43,918 bases of DNA from UBA6264 sp964531505 (GCA_964531505.1 CAZHDT010000003.1:1-43918); one strand, 5' to 3'; shown: positions 1 to 8,809, numbered from the stretch's first letter. The notes: generated from the letters alone by a model not told the origin. Program-made: numbers and translations.

Positions 1-918
1 TTAGTTCAAAAGGCTTTTCAAAAAATTAAATCTCTAAAAGTACAAGGAGCAACGGCAATAGCGCAAGCGGTGGTTGATTATTTATCGCAATTTGGCCAAA
101 AAATTGATAAATCGGAAGGAGAAAAATGGGAAAAAGAATTAAAAAAAATCGCTGATTATCTTTTATCAGCACGGCCAACTGAACCAATGGCGCAGAACGG
201 CGTTAAATTTATTTTTTCAGAATTTAAAAAACGCAAGTCGCAAAATGTTAAAGAATCAAAAATTCTATTGAAAGAGATTTCCCGCGATTTTTCTTTAGCT
301 ACTTTAGAAGCCAATAAGTTAATTGTTTTCCATGGAAAACAATTAATTAAGGAAAATAACAATATTTTTACCCATTGTCATTCTTCTTTGGTAGAGCAGA
401 TTTTTATTCAAGCAAAAAAGGAAAAAAATAAATTTCAAGTTTATCAAACAGAAACTAGGCCGCTTTTTCAAGGACGAATTACCGCTCAAAATCTTTTAAA
501 AGAAAAGATTGATACCACAATGGTTGTTGATTCTTCTGCCAGTTTTTTAATTTCCCATAATTCTGGAAAAAATTTGATGATGGATAAAATTATTTTGGGG
601 GCGGATGCAATTTTACCAAATGGGTCAGTGATTAATAAAATCGGCAGTTTTGGCATCGCTATAACTGCTCATTATGAAAAAATTCCTTTATATGTTGCTG
701 CCAGCCTTTTAAAATATCATTCTAAATCATGGATAAAAATTGAAAAAAGACCAGGAAAAGAAATATGGCAAAAAGCGCCTCAAAATTTAAAAATAATTAA
801 TTTTGCTTTCGACCAAATACCCGCCGAGTATATTACCGGTATTATTTGTGAACAGGGGATTATCAAGCCGAAAGAAGTAAAAAATTATTTAAAAAAGATT
901 TATCCCTTTTTAGCGTAA
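1..918 (+). CDS. Ribose-1,5-bisphosphate isomerase (eIF2B/IF-2B-like family), 5' partial
   Basis: The reading frame is open from base 1, so the true start lies left of the window; the first in-frame GTG (base 70) is not a believable start because family-like sequence (KSLKVQGAT) precedes it. Seen: an RPT motif near residue 58, THCHSS near 124-129, ETRPLFQG near 151-158 and GADAILPNGSVINKIG near 200-215. These are the conserved blocks of the eIF2B-alpha/MtnA/R15P isomerase superfamily, where the Cys of THC and the Asp of GAD are catalytic in the isomerases. Known: the archaeal enzyme converts ribose 1,5-bisphosphate to ribulose 1,5-bisphosphate in AMP salvage. The RuBisCO gene 49 bases downstream on the same strand argues for this substrate over methylthioribose 1-phosphate. 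The gene before it, outside the window, may be AMP phosphorylase (inference). Confidence 0.88.
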   Translation, partial: LVQKAFQKIKSLKVQGATAIAQAVVDYLSQFGQKIDKSEGEKWEKELKKIADYLLSARPTEPMAQNGVKFIFSEFKKRKSQNVKESKILLKEISRDFSLATLEANKLIVFHGKQLIKENNNIFTHCHSSLVEQIFIQAKKEKNKFQVYQTETRPLFQGRITAQNLLKEKIDTTMVVDSSASFLISHNSGKNLMMDKIILGADAILPNGSVINKIGSFGIAITAHYEKIPLYVAASLLKYHSKSWIKIEKRPGKEIWQKAPQNLKIINFAFDQIPAEYITGIICEQGIIKPKEVKNYLKKIYPFLA

Positions 919-967
919 TTTTTATAGATAAGTAACTAAAAAATTTAATTAAAAAATAAATAAAAAT

Positions 968-2230
968 ATGGCAAAAAGATCTTATTTAAAATTGAATTAT
1001 AAACCCGATTATCAAAATGAAATTATCGCTACTTTTTACGGGGAATCTAAAATTTCTTTAAAAGAATTAGCTGAAAAAATAGCAGCCGAATCTTCTATTG
1101 GCACATGGACAAAGATAAATACTCTTTCAGATAAAGTTTTTGAAAAAATAGCCGCGCGGATTTTTTATGTTGATTCTAAATCAGGCATTTTTAAAATTGC
1201 CTATCCATTGATTTTGTTTGAAAAATCCAATATTCCTCAGCTTTTATCATCCATTGCCGGAAACATTTTTAGTATGAAAGTAGTTAAAAATTTGCGTTTG
1301 CAAGATTTAGAATTTCCCCAGAAATATATTAATTCCTTTTCAGGACCGAAATGGGGGATAGAGGGAATAAGGAAAATTTTAAATATTTATCATCGTCCCA
1401 TTATTGGTTGTATTATGAAACCCAAAATAGGATTGACTGCTGAACAAAATGCTAAATTAGCAGCAAAAATATTTTCTAACGGCGTTGATTTAATTAAAGA
1501 TGATGAAAATTTAACGGATTTAAGTTTTAACCGTTTTGTTGACCGAGTGAAAAAAGTTTTAACTCTTAAAAAGGAGGTTGAAAAAAAACTGGGACAAAAA
1601 AAGATTTATGTCTTTAATGTTACCGCTCCGGTTAAAACTATGTTAACGCGGGCCGAATTTGTAAAAAAAATGGGAGGAAAATGTGTCATGGTTGATATTA
1701 TTACTGCCGGTTGGGCCGGAGTTCAAGCTTTAAGAGAACAAGATTTAGGCTTAATTATTCATGGCCATCGAGCTGGTCACTCCGCTTTTACTCGAAATAA
1801 AAAACATGGAATATCAATGCTAGTTTTGGCCAATCTAGCACGTTTAGCCGGCATAGACGAATTACACACTGGCACGGTGGTAGGAAAAATGGAAGGAGAA
1901 GAAATGGAAGTTTTAAAAATCAATGAACTTTTAAAAGAAGATTGGCAAGGTTTTAATCGTTTGCGAGAAAATTGGCATAATTTAAAACCGGTTTTACCAA
2001 TTGCCTCCGGAGGACTCCACCCAGGTTTAACGCAAAAATTAGTGGAAATTTTAGGCGAAGATATTATTATTAATTTTGGAGGGGGACTTCATGGCCACCC
2101 CAAGGGAAGCGAATCTGGCGCCAAAGCGGTTTTTCAATCAGTGGAAGCGACTCTCAAAGGAATTCCTTTGAAAACCTATGCTCAAAATCATTTAGAGTTA
2201 AAACAAGCTTTAGAATATTGGAATAAATAG
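968..2230 (+). CDS. rbcL: RuBisCO large subunit, form III type (archaeal/CPR-like)
   Basis: A 420-residue protein, the usual form III length. By alignment from memory to the plant numbering, the catalytic set is complete: E41, T46, W47 and N99 in the N-terminal part; K151 in KPKIGL; the carbamylated lysine K177 with D179 and E180 in IKDDE; H267-R268; H280 in KKHGIS; K307 in the loop-6 motif GTVVGKMEG; S347 in SGGLHPG; and a GGGLHGHPKG phosphate loop at 371-380. The DDENLT string after the carbamylated lysine is typical of form III rather than forms I or II. It would carboxylate RuBP to two 3-phosphoglycerates using RuBP from the isomerase upstream. No small subunit or phosphoribulokinase is present. 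ATG start with an AT-only leader and no Shine-Dalgarno. Subform (III-b, III-c or II/III) cannot be fixed by eye. Confidence 0.95.
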   Translation: MAKRSYLKLNYKPDYQNEIIATFYGESKISLKELAEKIAAESSIGTWTKINTLSDKVFEKIAARIFYVDSKSGIFKIAYPLILFEKSNIPQLLSSIAGNIFSMKVVKNLRLQDLEFPQKYINSFSGPKWGIEGIRKILNIYHRPIIGCIMKPKIGLTAEQNAKLAAKIFSNGVDLIKDDENLTDLSFNRFVDRVKKVLTLKKEVEKKLGQKKIYVFNVTAPVKTMLTRAEFVKKMGGKCVMVDIITAGWAGVQALREQDLGLIIHGHRAGHSAFTRNKKHGISMLVLANLARLAGIDELHTGTVVGKMEGEEMEVLKINELLKEDWQGFNRLRENWHNLKPVLPIASGGLHPGLTQKLVEILGEDIIINFGGGLHGHPKGSESGAKAVFQSVEATLKGIPLKTYAQNHLELKQALEYWNK

Positions 2231-2238
2231 AAATTTAT

Positions 2239-2276
2239 TAAAAAAGACTTATTTGTTTTCAATAAGTCTTTTTTAA
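2239..2276. terminator. Bidirectional intrinsic terminator between RuBisCO and lemA
   Basis: Arms 2241-2253 (AAAAAGACTTATT) and 2261-2274 (AATAAGTCTTTTTT) pair over 13 bases around a 7-base loop. A- and T-tracts on both sides let it work in both directions. It sits between two convergent genes. Confidence 0.85.
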
Positions 2277-2290
2277 TATTATTTTAAATT

Positions 2291-2845
2291 TTAAAAGCTT
2301 ACTTTCGGCGCTTTTTTTTCTTCTTCTCCTTCTAATTCAAAAAAATCCGCTTTTTTAAAATTGAATAATTTTGCAATTAAATTTGAAGGAAAGATTTCTT
2401 GCTTTGTATTAAAATCTCTAACATTCCCGTTATAAAATCTTCTAGCTGATTGAACTTTATTTTCTGTATCAGTTAATTCATCTTGCAATTTTTGAAAATT
2501 TTCTGAAGCGCGAAGGACCGGGTAATTTTCCGCTACGGCAAAAAGGGTTTTTAATGTCCCAGATAGTCCCTTTTCCGCTTCAGCTTTTTCAATTGGGTCC
2601 TTTGCCTCAATAGCTTTGGCGCGAGCTTCAGTGACTTGTCTAAAAACTTCTTTTTCATGAACGGCGTACCCTTTAACAGTTTGCACTAAATTCGGAATAA
2701 GATTGTATCTTCTTTTAAGTTGGACTTCAATATCAGACCACGATTCTCTAACCCGATTTTTCCAACGAACTAAAGCATTATAAGTGGAGGCAAGCCAAAA
2801 AAACAAAACAAGAGCAATAATGATAATCCATAAATAAGTAGGCAT
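2291..2845 (-). CDS. lemA: LemA family protein
   Basis: 184 residues. A single N-terminal membrane helix (about 4-22) is followed by the family signature: YNALVRWKNRVRESWSDIEV, then LKRRYNLIPNLVQTVKGYA with helical repeats after it. The C-terminal stretch with NFQKLQDELTDTENK and ARRFYNGNVRDFNT also matches the family. LemA proteins are membrane-anchored helical bundles facing outward; their biochemical function is not settled. It is the last gene of the clpB-led minus-strand cluster, 39 bases after the LigB-like gene, and ends at the shared terminator. Confidence 0.93.
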   Translation of the reverse strand: MPTYLWIIIIALVLFFWLASTYNALVRWKNRVRESWSDIEVQLKRRYNLIPNLVQTVKGYAVHEKEVFRQVTEARAKAIEAKDPIEKAEAEKGLSGTLKTLFAVAENYPVLRASENFQKLQDELTDTENKVQSARRFYNGNVRDFNTKQEIFPSNLIAKLFNFKKADFFELEGEEEKKAPKVSF

Positions 2846-2884
2846 AGTTTTTTTTGTTTAATTTATTAAAAGTTTATTAAATAA

Positions 2885-3622
2885 TTAAATTAAGTTAAAT
2901 TTTGCTGTAAAATAATGGTTTTGACTAAAAAGCGTTTCAATTTTATAATTTGAATTATTTAAAATTCCTAAAAGAATTAAAATACTGGAAATATCCGATT
3001 TTAATTCAGAGTTTAATTTAAATAATTCTTCAAAATCTTTATCTTTAATTAATTTGACGATATTTTTATTTTTTTCAAAAGAATTTTCTAATAAATTAAC
3101 TGAAGCGATTACCGCTATTTTTTTATTTGTTAAAACAAGTTCTTCCCTTAATTTTTTACCGAATTCAAAATGTTTTTGAAAAGAGAGTGAACAAGGGCTA
3201 ATGGGAATAAGGGAAAAACTATGATATTTTTTTGAAAAAAATAGTAAAGGAATAGAAAAATTTTGTTCCAAGTCTGGCTGGGTTGTGAGTATTAACGATT
3301 CATCTTCTTCAACCATCTTTGTTTCAAATCTTTCTTTTATTCTATAACTGAGCTCCAAATCGCCATTAAATACAATTTTAGTTTTTAAATCACCTAAAAG
3401 TTTAAAATTACTTTTATAATTTTGCGATAAATTAAGAGTAAAAGCGTCTTTCAAAGCATAAGAAGATGGGGAAATTATTAGTAAAACCTCTGGTTGCGCT
3501 TCTTTAAGGTTAAGACTAATTTTTTCTAAACTTTGGGTTGTTTTTTTTATTTTTAAATTTTCTTCATTATTTTGAAAAATAAATTCAGGAGAATAGGGGA
3601 CTAAGCAAGAAAAACAAATCAT
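2885..3622 (-). CDS. LigB-like / AmmeMemoRadiSam protein B-like protein with lost metal ligands
   Basis: 245 residues. The overall pattern resembles class III extradiol dioxygenases (LigB superfamily) and the related AmmeMemoRadiSam system protein B: an N-terminal CLVPYSPEFI, a central LLIISPSSY strand-turn, a PISPCS segment and a late IAVIASVNL strand. In active family members these positions usually read VPHPP, ISPH and ASGDLSH, which bring the metal-binding and catalytic His/Asp residues. Here they are VPYSP, ISPS and ASVNLLE, so all three positions are changed. Inference: a catalytically dead homologue with a binding or structural role. It lies 28 bases after the lysozyme-like gene. Family assignment rests on pattern memory, so it is moderately sure. 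Confidence 0.6.
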   Translation of the reverse strand: MICFSCLVPYSPEFIFQNNEENLKIKKTTQSLEKISLNLKEAQPEVLLIISPSSYALKDAFTLNLSQNYKSNFKLLGDLKTKIVFNGDLELSYRIKERFETKMVEEDESLILTTQPDLEQNFSIPLLFFSKKYHSFSLIPISPCSLSFQKHFEFGKKLREELVLTNKKIAVIASVNLLENSFEKNKNIVKLIKDKDFEELFKLNSELKSDISSILILLGILNNSNYKIETLFSQNHYFTAKFNLI

Positions 3623-3650
3623 ATAATTTAAAATTTTTTTATTTAAGAAA

Positions 3651-5036
3651 TTAAATTATTAAATTTTCATCAATAGGATAAGTATCTAAAATTGAAGCCT
3701 TTGTTTCTAAAATACTTTCCCACTGATAACCAAGGGTTTCAAAATCATCTTCTGAAAGAATTGGCATTTTCTTTCCTTCTTTAATAACATAAACTGCTGG
3801 ATTTTCATCTGATTTTATTAAAGTGCCGTCTTTAAATTTTATTTGGTCGCCAAGTTCAAAATTCGCTAGTTCTTTTGAATCAATTTTAATAATATAACTG
3901 TAAGGAAAATTAGCTTTTAAAATACTTGCGTCTACAATCGGGTATTTAAAATTTTCTTTGACATAATATACTGATTTAGTTTTATTGTCTTGTAATAAAG
4001 CGCCACTGGGATAAGGCGAAAGAATCGGCTCTCCATCTGAATAATTTTTTAAATCTTCTTCATTAACTTCAATAATTTCATCTGGATGATATCCGATTTT
4101 TTTAAAAATTTCTTCAGAAATCAATCTTTTTTCTCTGTTACTAATCATGAAAATTAAATTTGATGCTTTTACTAATGAAAAATTAGGAAAAGAAACCGGC
4201 TCGCCAATTGGATAATTATTGGCTTCTTGTTCCGTAATACTTTTAACATTTTTAAAATTATAATTCAAAAGGAAAACGGTTTGGTTGTAAAAAGGATGAC
4301 GTTCTCCATTTTGAATCAGCCAAACTCCTTTTTCTTGATTAATTCTGATTAATGAACCATTGGGAAGCGTGTTTTCCTCCTGGCCAAACCAATTTTCCCA
4401 GATTTTCCAAAAAAGCCAATTATCGTAGAGATGAGGTGCATAATTATAAAGTCCGCTTGTGGCCATATTTTTGGGAATAACAAAACGGCTATATATGTTT
4501 ACCAAATTAACATCTTTTCCATTGACTAAAGTTTTTGTTTTGATCCCGGTTTTAAATTGAAATTGCCATGGATGCTCCAAATAATAACGAAAACGCCAAG
4601 TGGCGCGATCCACTTGGCGGGAAAATCCGCGAAAACGGTAAACCGGATTAAGATAATCATAACAGGTAAAACCGGTTGCCCAATTATAATCATCTTGACT
4701 GGGCGATTTTTTAGTAATCAGACTTTTTTCTCTTTGCAATAAAGTAATGATAACTTTTGGATTGATTTTATATTCTTGACTTGCTCGATAAATAATTTCT
4801 GAAGCCGTTTTTTTTCGGCCATCCACATCAACGTCAGAATAATCCTTTAAAGCTCCATCGGTTTTGATTAAAAATTCTTGTATTTCCAAAAGAGACATAG
4901 ACTGATAATCAGTTAATTCGTTATCGGATATGATATATTCTGGATCAAAAACAATATTTTGGGCTAAAATTTTTTGAAAAGGGGACAATAATCCAAAAAT
5001 TATGAAAATAATAAGTATTTTAATTAAGGGTTTCAT
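3651..5036 (-). CDS. Exported lysozyme-like protein with four C-terminal repeats
   Basis: 461 residues. A signal peptide (about 1-25, cleavage near ILAQ-N) precedes a lytic-transglycosylase-like region: IIYRASQEYKINPKVIITLL at 81-100 followed by QREKSLI with E103 as the candidate catalytic acid, then NWATGFTCYD and GFSRQVDRATWRFRYYLEH, and LYNYAPH near 196-202. The rest (about 227-460) is four diverged copies of a 55-60 residue unit of the form G-LI-(x)-VY-I-(x)-K-PI-(x)-F-GY-(x)-Y-G. Such repeats occur on exported CPR proteins, often after enzymatic domains. Inference: a secreted peptidoglycan-acting enzyme with repeats that bind wall or surface polymer. The gap to the preceding clpB is only 5 bases, so the two are co-transcribed. 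Hydrolase activity is not proven by the motif alone. Confidence 0.7.
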   Translation of the reverse strand: MKPLIKILIIFIIFGLLSPFQKILAQNIVFDPEYIISDNELTDYQSMSLLEIQEFLIKTDGALKDYSDVDVDGRKKTASEIIYRASQEYKINPKVIITLLQREKSLITKKSPSQDDYNWATGFTCYDYLNPVYRFRGFSRQVDRATWRFRYYLEHPWQFQFKTGIKTKTLVNGKDVNLVNIYSRFVIPKNMATSGLYNYAPHLYDNWLFWKIWENWFGQEENTLPNGSLIRINQEKGVWLIQNGERHPFYNQTVFLLNYNFKNVKSITEQEANNYPIGEPVSFPNFSLVKASNLIFMISNREKRLISEEIFKKIGYHPDEIIEVNEEDLKNYSDGEPILSPYPSGALLQDNKTKSVYYVKENFKYPIVDASILKANFPYSYIIKIDSKELANFELGDQIKFKDGTLIKSDENPAVYVIKEGKKMPILSEDDFETLGYQWESILETKASILDTYPIDENLII

Positions 5037-5041
5037 TAAAA

Positions 5042-7651
5042 CTAATCAATGATTATTTTTTTATGTATAACATCTATTTTAAAGGCGTTCTTGGTTTTTG
5101 TTTCGCCCCTAATTATTTTTAAAGAGAGGGGATCTAAAATATATTTCTGAATTATTCTTTTTAATGGTCGAGCGCCATAAAGAGGGTCAAATCCCATTTC
5201 CGCAATCATTTTTTTTGCCTGAATAGTTATTTTTAAGTCAATCTTTTTTTCTTTAAGACGAATTTTGACTTTATTTAATTGCATTTCTGTAATTTCTTCA
5301 ATATTTTTTTTTGTCAAAGACTGAAAAATTATTATTTCATCAATTCTGTTTAAAAATTCAGGTTTAAAAGTATCTTTTAATGTTTTCTGGATTTTATTTT
5401 CCAATTCTTTTTCCTCATCTTTTTCCTTTCGGGAGTCAAAACCAAGGTCTGCTTTATGAATATGTTCTTTGATAATTTCACCACCCAAGTTTGACGTCAT
5501 AATAATTAAACTATTCTTAAAATTAACTTTTCTTCCTTTAGCATCAGTTAATTGTCCTTCGTCTAAAATTTGTAAAAGAATATTAAAAACTTCACTATTA
5601 GCTTTTTCAATTTCATCAAAAAGAATGACGCTATAAGGACGACGTCTGATAATTTCTGTTAATTGGCCACCTTCCTCATAACCAATATAGCCAGGGGGTG
5701 AGCCAATAATTTTAGAAACTGTATGCCGTTCCATATATTCAGACATATCCAAACGAATTAAAGCATTCTCTGAATTAAAAAGGATTTCTGCCAAACTTTT
5801 CGCCAATTCGGTTTTTCCCACTCCACTCGGTCCTAGAAAAATAAATGAGCCAATCGGTCTATTTTCTTCAGAAATTCCAGCTCGAGAACGTCTAATAGCA
5901 TTAGCAATTGATTCTACTGCTTTGTTCTGATTAACTAATTTTTTATGAATTTCTTGTTCCAATCTGGCTAATTTTTCCGTTTCTCCTTCCAACATTTTTG
6001 TTACCGGTATTCCGGTCCAATTTGAAACGACACGCGCGATTTCTTCCGGACCAATTTCCTCTCGCAAAATTCTAGTTTCTTTTTGAATTTTTGCCAGTTT
6101 ATTTTGATTACTTTTAATTCTTTTTTCCAAATCAAGAATTTTCCCATGTTTAATTTCGGCCACTTTTTGTAAATCCCCATCCCTTTCCGCAATTTCCGCC
6201 TGTTGTTTTAATTTATCTATTTCTTCTTTATATTGATGGATAGCGGTAATAATATCTTTTTCCGTTTTCCAGCGTAAAGTAAAATCATTTATTTTTTCTT
6301 TTAAATCAGCAATTTCTTTTTTATATTTTTCAATTTGTTGTTTTTCTTTCCCTTTCTTTAAAATAGTAATTTCAATTTCCATTTGACGTAATTTTCTTTT
6401 CAATTTATCCAATTCTTCGGGCTGGCTTTCTATTTCCATCCTTAAACACGAAGCCGCTTCGTCCATCAAATCAATTGCTTTATCTGGTAAAAAACGGTCG
6501 GTAATATAACGTTTGGAAAGTTTTGCCGCGGTAATTAAAGATTGGTCATTAATTCTAATTCCGTGATGGACTTCATATTTTTCTTTAATACCGCGTAAAA
6601 TAGCAATTGTATCTTCTATTGATGGTTCATTGACGTGAACCGGCTGAAAACGACGTTCCAGAGCAGCATCTTTTTCAATGTATTTTTGATATTCTTTTAA
6701 GGTAGTTGCGCCTATACAATGAAGTTCTCCACGCGCCAAAACTGGTTTAAGCATATTTGAAGCATCAATGGCTCCTTCCGCTCCGCCAGCGCCAACTACA
6801 GTATGAAGTTCATCAATAAAAAGAATATAATTTCCCGCTCGTTTAATTTCTTTTAAAACCGCTTTTAAACGATTTTCAAATTCTCCTCGAAATTTAGTTC
6901 CGGCAATTAAACTGCCCAAATCAAGAGAAATGAGGTCTTTTGACTTTAAAGATTCTGGCACATCTTCATCAACAATTCTCTGAGCTAATCCTTCCACAAT
7001 CGCGGTTTTCCCAACCCCGGCTTCGCCGATTAAAACCGGATTATTTTTAGTGCGACGTGATAATACTTGAATAACCCTTCTAATTTCATCATCTCTGCCA
7101 ATAATCGGGTCAATTTCTTCTTGGCGGGCCTTTTTTGTCAAATTAACCGTATATTTTTCCAATGCTTGATATTTACTTTCCGGCTCCCTTTCTGTTACTC
7201 TTTCACTTCCCCTTACATCAGCTAAAACTTTAAGGATTTTTTCATCATTAATTTGAAACATTTTTTCCAAAAGTTCTTTAGTCGTAGAGGGAATGGTTAA
7301 AATTGCCAAAAGAAGATGTTCAGTGCTTACATATTCATCATTTAATTTTCTGGCTTCTTTGGTGGCATAAAGAATTGTTTTTTGAAGCAGGGGAGTTATA
7401 TAAACTTCTAACAAACCGTCTTTCGGTTCAATCTTAGCTAATGGGATGTTTTTTATTAATTCTGTTAACTCGATTTCTAATTTATCAATATTAACCTCCA
7501 TTTTTTTTAATAATGCTAAAACTACCCCCTCTTCCTGATTAATTAAGGAAATCATCAAATGGGGGGTATCAACTTGTTGTTGGCCATTATCCATGGCTAA
7601 ATTATGGGCGTTTTGCAGAGCTTCTTGAGCTTTAATAGTAAAATTATTCAT
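5042..7651 (-). CDS. clpB: ATP-dependent disaggregase ClpB
   Basis: 869 residues, full length. Order: double Clp-N domain (1-145), first AAA+ module with Walker A GEAGVGKT at 209-216, a long coiled-coil middle domain (about 410-530) that separates ClpB from ClpA/ClpC, second AAA+ module with GPSGVGKT near 610 and the GYIGYEEGGQLTE pore-loop region, and a C-terminal D2-small domain ending in PLYGARPLKRIIQKYI. ClpB pulls proteins out of aggregates, normally with DnaK. It is the first gene of the cluster clpB, lysozyme-like, LigB-like, lemA. Its leader is AT-rich with no Shine-Dalgarno, and I see no CIRCE element upstream. Confidence 0.97.
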   Translation of the reverse strand: MNNFTIKAQEALQNAHNLAMDNGQQQVDTPHLMISLINQEEGVVLALLKKMEVNIDKLEIELTELIKNIPLAKIEPKDGLLEVYITPLLQKTILYATKEARKLNDEYVSTEHLLLAILTIPSTTKELLEKMFQINDEKILKVLADVRGSERVTEREPESKYQALEKYTVNLTKKARQEEIDPIIGRDDEIRRVIQVLSRRTKNNPVLIGEAGVGKTAIVEGLAQRIVDEDVPESLKSKDLISLDLGSLIAGTKFRGEFENRLKAVLKEIKRAGNYILFIDELHTVVGAGGAEGAIDASNMLKPVLARGELHCIGATTLKEYQKYIEKDAALERRFQPVHVNEPSIEDTIAILRGIKEKYEVHHGIRINDQSLITAAKLSKRYITDRFLPDKAIDLMDEAASCLRMEIESQPEELDKLKRKLRQMEIEITILKKGKEKQQIEKYKKEIADLKEKINDFTLRWKTEKDIITAIHQYKEEIDKLKQQAEIAERDGDLQKVAEIKHGKILDLEKRIKSNQNKLAKIQKETRILREEIGPEEIARVVSNWTGIPVTKMLEGETEKLARLEQEIHKKLVNQNKAVESIANAIRRSRAGISEENRPIGSFIFLGPSGVGKTELAKSLAEILFNSENALIRLDMSEYMERHTVSKIIGSPPGYIGYEEGGQLTEIIRRRPYSVILFDEIEKANSEVFNILLQILDEGQLTDAKGRKVNFKNSLIIMTSNLGGEIIKEHIHKADLGFDSRKEKDEEKELENKIQKTLKDTFKPEFLNRIDEIIIFQSLTKKNIEEITEMQLNKVKIRLKEKKIDLKITIQAKKMIAEMGFDPLYGARPLKRIIQKYILDPLSLKIIRGETKTKNAFKIDVIHKKIIID

Positions 7652-7770
7652 ATTTATTTATTGTTTTATTTATTCTAAATAATTAGCTAAAATCTTAAAT
7701 AAAAGCTGATTACAGCTTAACATTTTCACTTAAAAGGTCAACTTATTTATATAAAATCTTATATATTATT

Positions 7771-7806
7771 CTACTTGGTGGCTCGGCCACCAAGTAGAGA
7801 TTTTTT
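7771..7806 (+). terminator. Terminator-like hairpin in a divergent promoter region
   Basis: Arms 7771-7782 and 7786-7797 pair perfectly (CTACTTGGTGGC, loop TCG, GCCACCAAGTAG). On the plus strand AGAG-TTTTTT-like sequence follows, so the polarity is rightward, but no plus-strand gene precedes it. It resembles the hairpin at 35901-35923. It may insulate the downstream promoter or end an unseen short transcript. Confidence 0.5.
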
Positions 7807-7836
7807 ATTAAACTCCCATGTTCCAATGGTGAGGTA

Positions 7837-7865
7837 TTTTTATTTTTTTACCCTTTTGCTATAAT
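7837..7865 (+). promoter_or_regulatory. Extended -10 promoter for the glycosyltransferase-gltX operon
   Basis: TTTTTA at 7837-7842, 17 bases, then TG-C-TATAAT with TATAAT at 7860-7865. The weak -35 is offset by the TGn extension. It starts about 85 bases before the glycosyltransferase ATG. Confidence 0.6.
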
Positions 7866-7951
7866 AGGATTGTATAAAAACTAGAACTTTTATTACAATT
7901 AATTTGCCCCAGAAAACAAAGCAAATTTTAAAATAATTATAAAATTCACTT

Positions 7952-8809
7952 ATGATTTCCATTATTATTACCACTTTAAAAGAATTCAAAACCCTGCCCC
8001 AAGCAATTAAGGCTATTCTGGATCAAAGCATTAAACAGGATTATGAAATTCTTGTCATTGGACCGGACCAAGAAACAGAAAAAATTGTTAAAGAATTTGC
8101 CCAAATTAATTCAAAAATAGAATATCTTCAAGACCAAGGGAAAGGGAAACCCGCTGCTTTAAATTTAGGTTTTAAAAAAGCGCGAGGGGAAATTTTAATT
8201 TTAACAGATGGAGATGTTTGGATTAAAAAAAATATTTTAGAAGATTTTTTAAAATATTTCGAGGATAAAAATATTGGCGCAGTTACTGGTCAACCAATTA
8301 GTCTTAACTCAAAAAATAATATGTTGGGCTATTGGTCTCATTTTTTAACTCAAGCCGCCCACCAATGGCGTTTAAAAAACAATTCTTTTTCTTGCTCCGG
8401 TTATTTATATGGTTTTCGCAATATAATTAAAGAAATTCCCAATAATACGCTGGCAGAAGATGGAATTATTAGCGGTTTAATTAGAAAAAATGGTTATCAA
8501 ATCGCTTACGCGGCTCAGGCCGAGGTATATGTTAAATATCCTGATAATTTTCAAGATTGGTTAAAACAAAAACTCCGTTCTACAGGGGGCTATATTCAAA
8601 AACAAAGCCGAAAAGAAAGAAATTTTTTTCAAGAAGTTCAGGGTGGAATAACAATGTTTTTCACTTATCCTAAAAATATTAAAGAATTTTATTGGACGAT
8701 TTTGTTGTATTTATCAAGAATTTATCTTTGGTTAAAAATACTTTGGCAAATTAAAATAAAAAATAAGAGCTTTGAATCAATTTGGCAAAGAGTGGAAAGC
8801 ACAAAATAA
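7952..8809 (+). CDS. Family 2 glycosyltransferase
   Basis: 285 residues. The GT-A fold signature is visible: ISIIITTLKEFKTLPQAI at the start, EILVIGPD, GKGKPAALNLGFKKARGEILILTDGD with the DxD-like DGD at 86-88, and an acidic LAEDGIISG block near 168 that would supply the catalytic base. A QKLRSTGGYI segment replaces the usual Q/RxxRW motif. The C-terminus (about 240-270) is hydrophobic and aromatic-rich and may lie on the membrane. Known: the family transfers sugars from nucleotide or lipid donors to polysaccharide, lipid or protein. The substrate cannot be told. First gene of a plus-strand operon with gltX 42 bases downstream. Confidence 0.88.
   Translation: MISIIITTLKEFKTLPQAIKAILDQSIKQDYEILVIGPDQETEKIVKEFAQINSKIEYLQDQGKGKPAALNLGFKKARGEILILTDGDVWIKKNILEDFLKYFEDKNIGAVTGQPISLNSKNNMLGYWSHFLTQAAHQWRLKNNSFSCSGYLYGFRNIIKEIPNNTLAEDGIISGLIRKNGYQIAYAAQAEVYVKYPDNFQDWLKQKLRSTGGYIQKQSRKERNFFQEVQGGITMFFTYPKNIKEFYWTILLYLSRIYLWLKILWQIKIKNKSFESIWQRVESTK

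Larger units (their letters stand above)
7652..7951. other. Divergent intergenic region between clpB and the glycosyltransferase operon
   Basis: 300 bases without a gene. It holds a small hairpin in the clpB leader (arms 7703-7708 and 7713-7718), a strong 12-bp hairpin at 7771-7797 followed by T6 on the plus strand, and an extended -10 promoter at 7857-7865 reading rightward. No convincing clpB promoter was found; TTGACC at about 7736-7741 on the minus strand lacks a matching -10. Confidence 0.6.
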
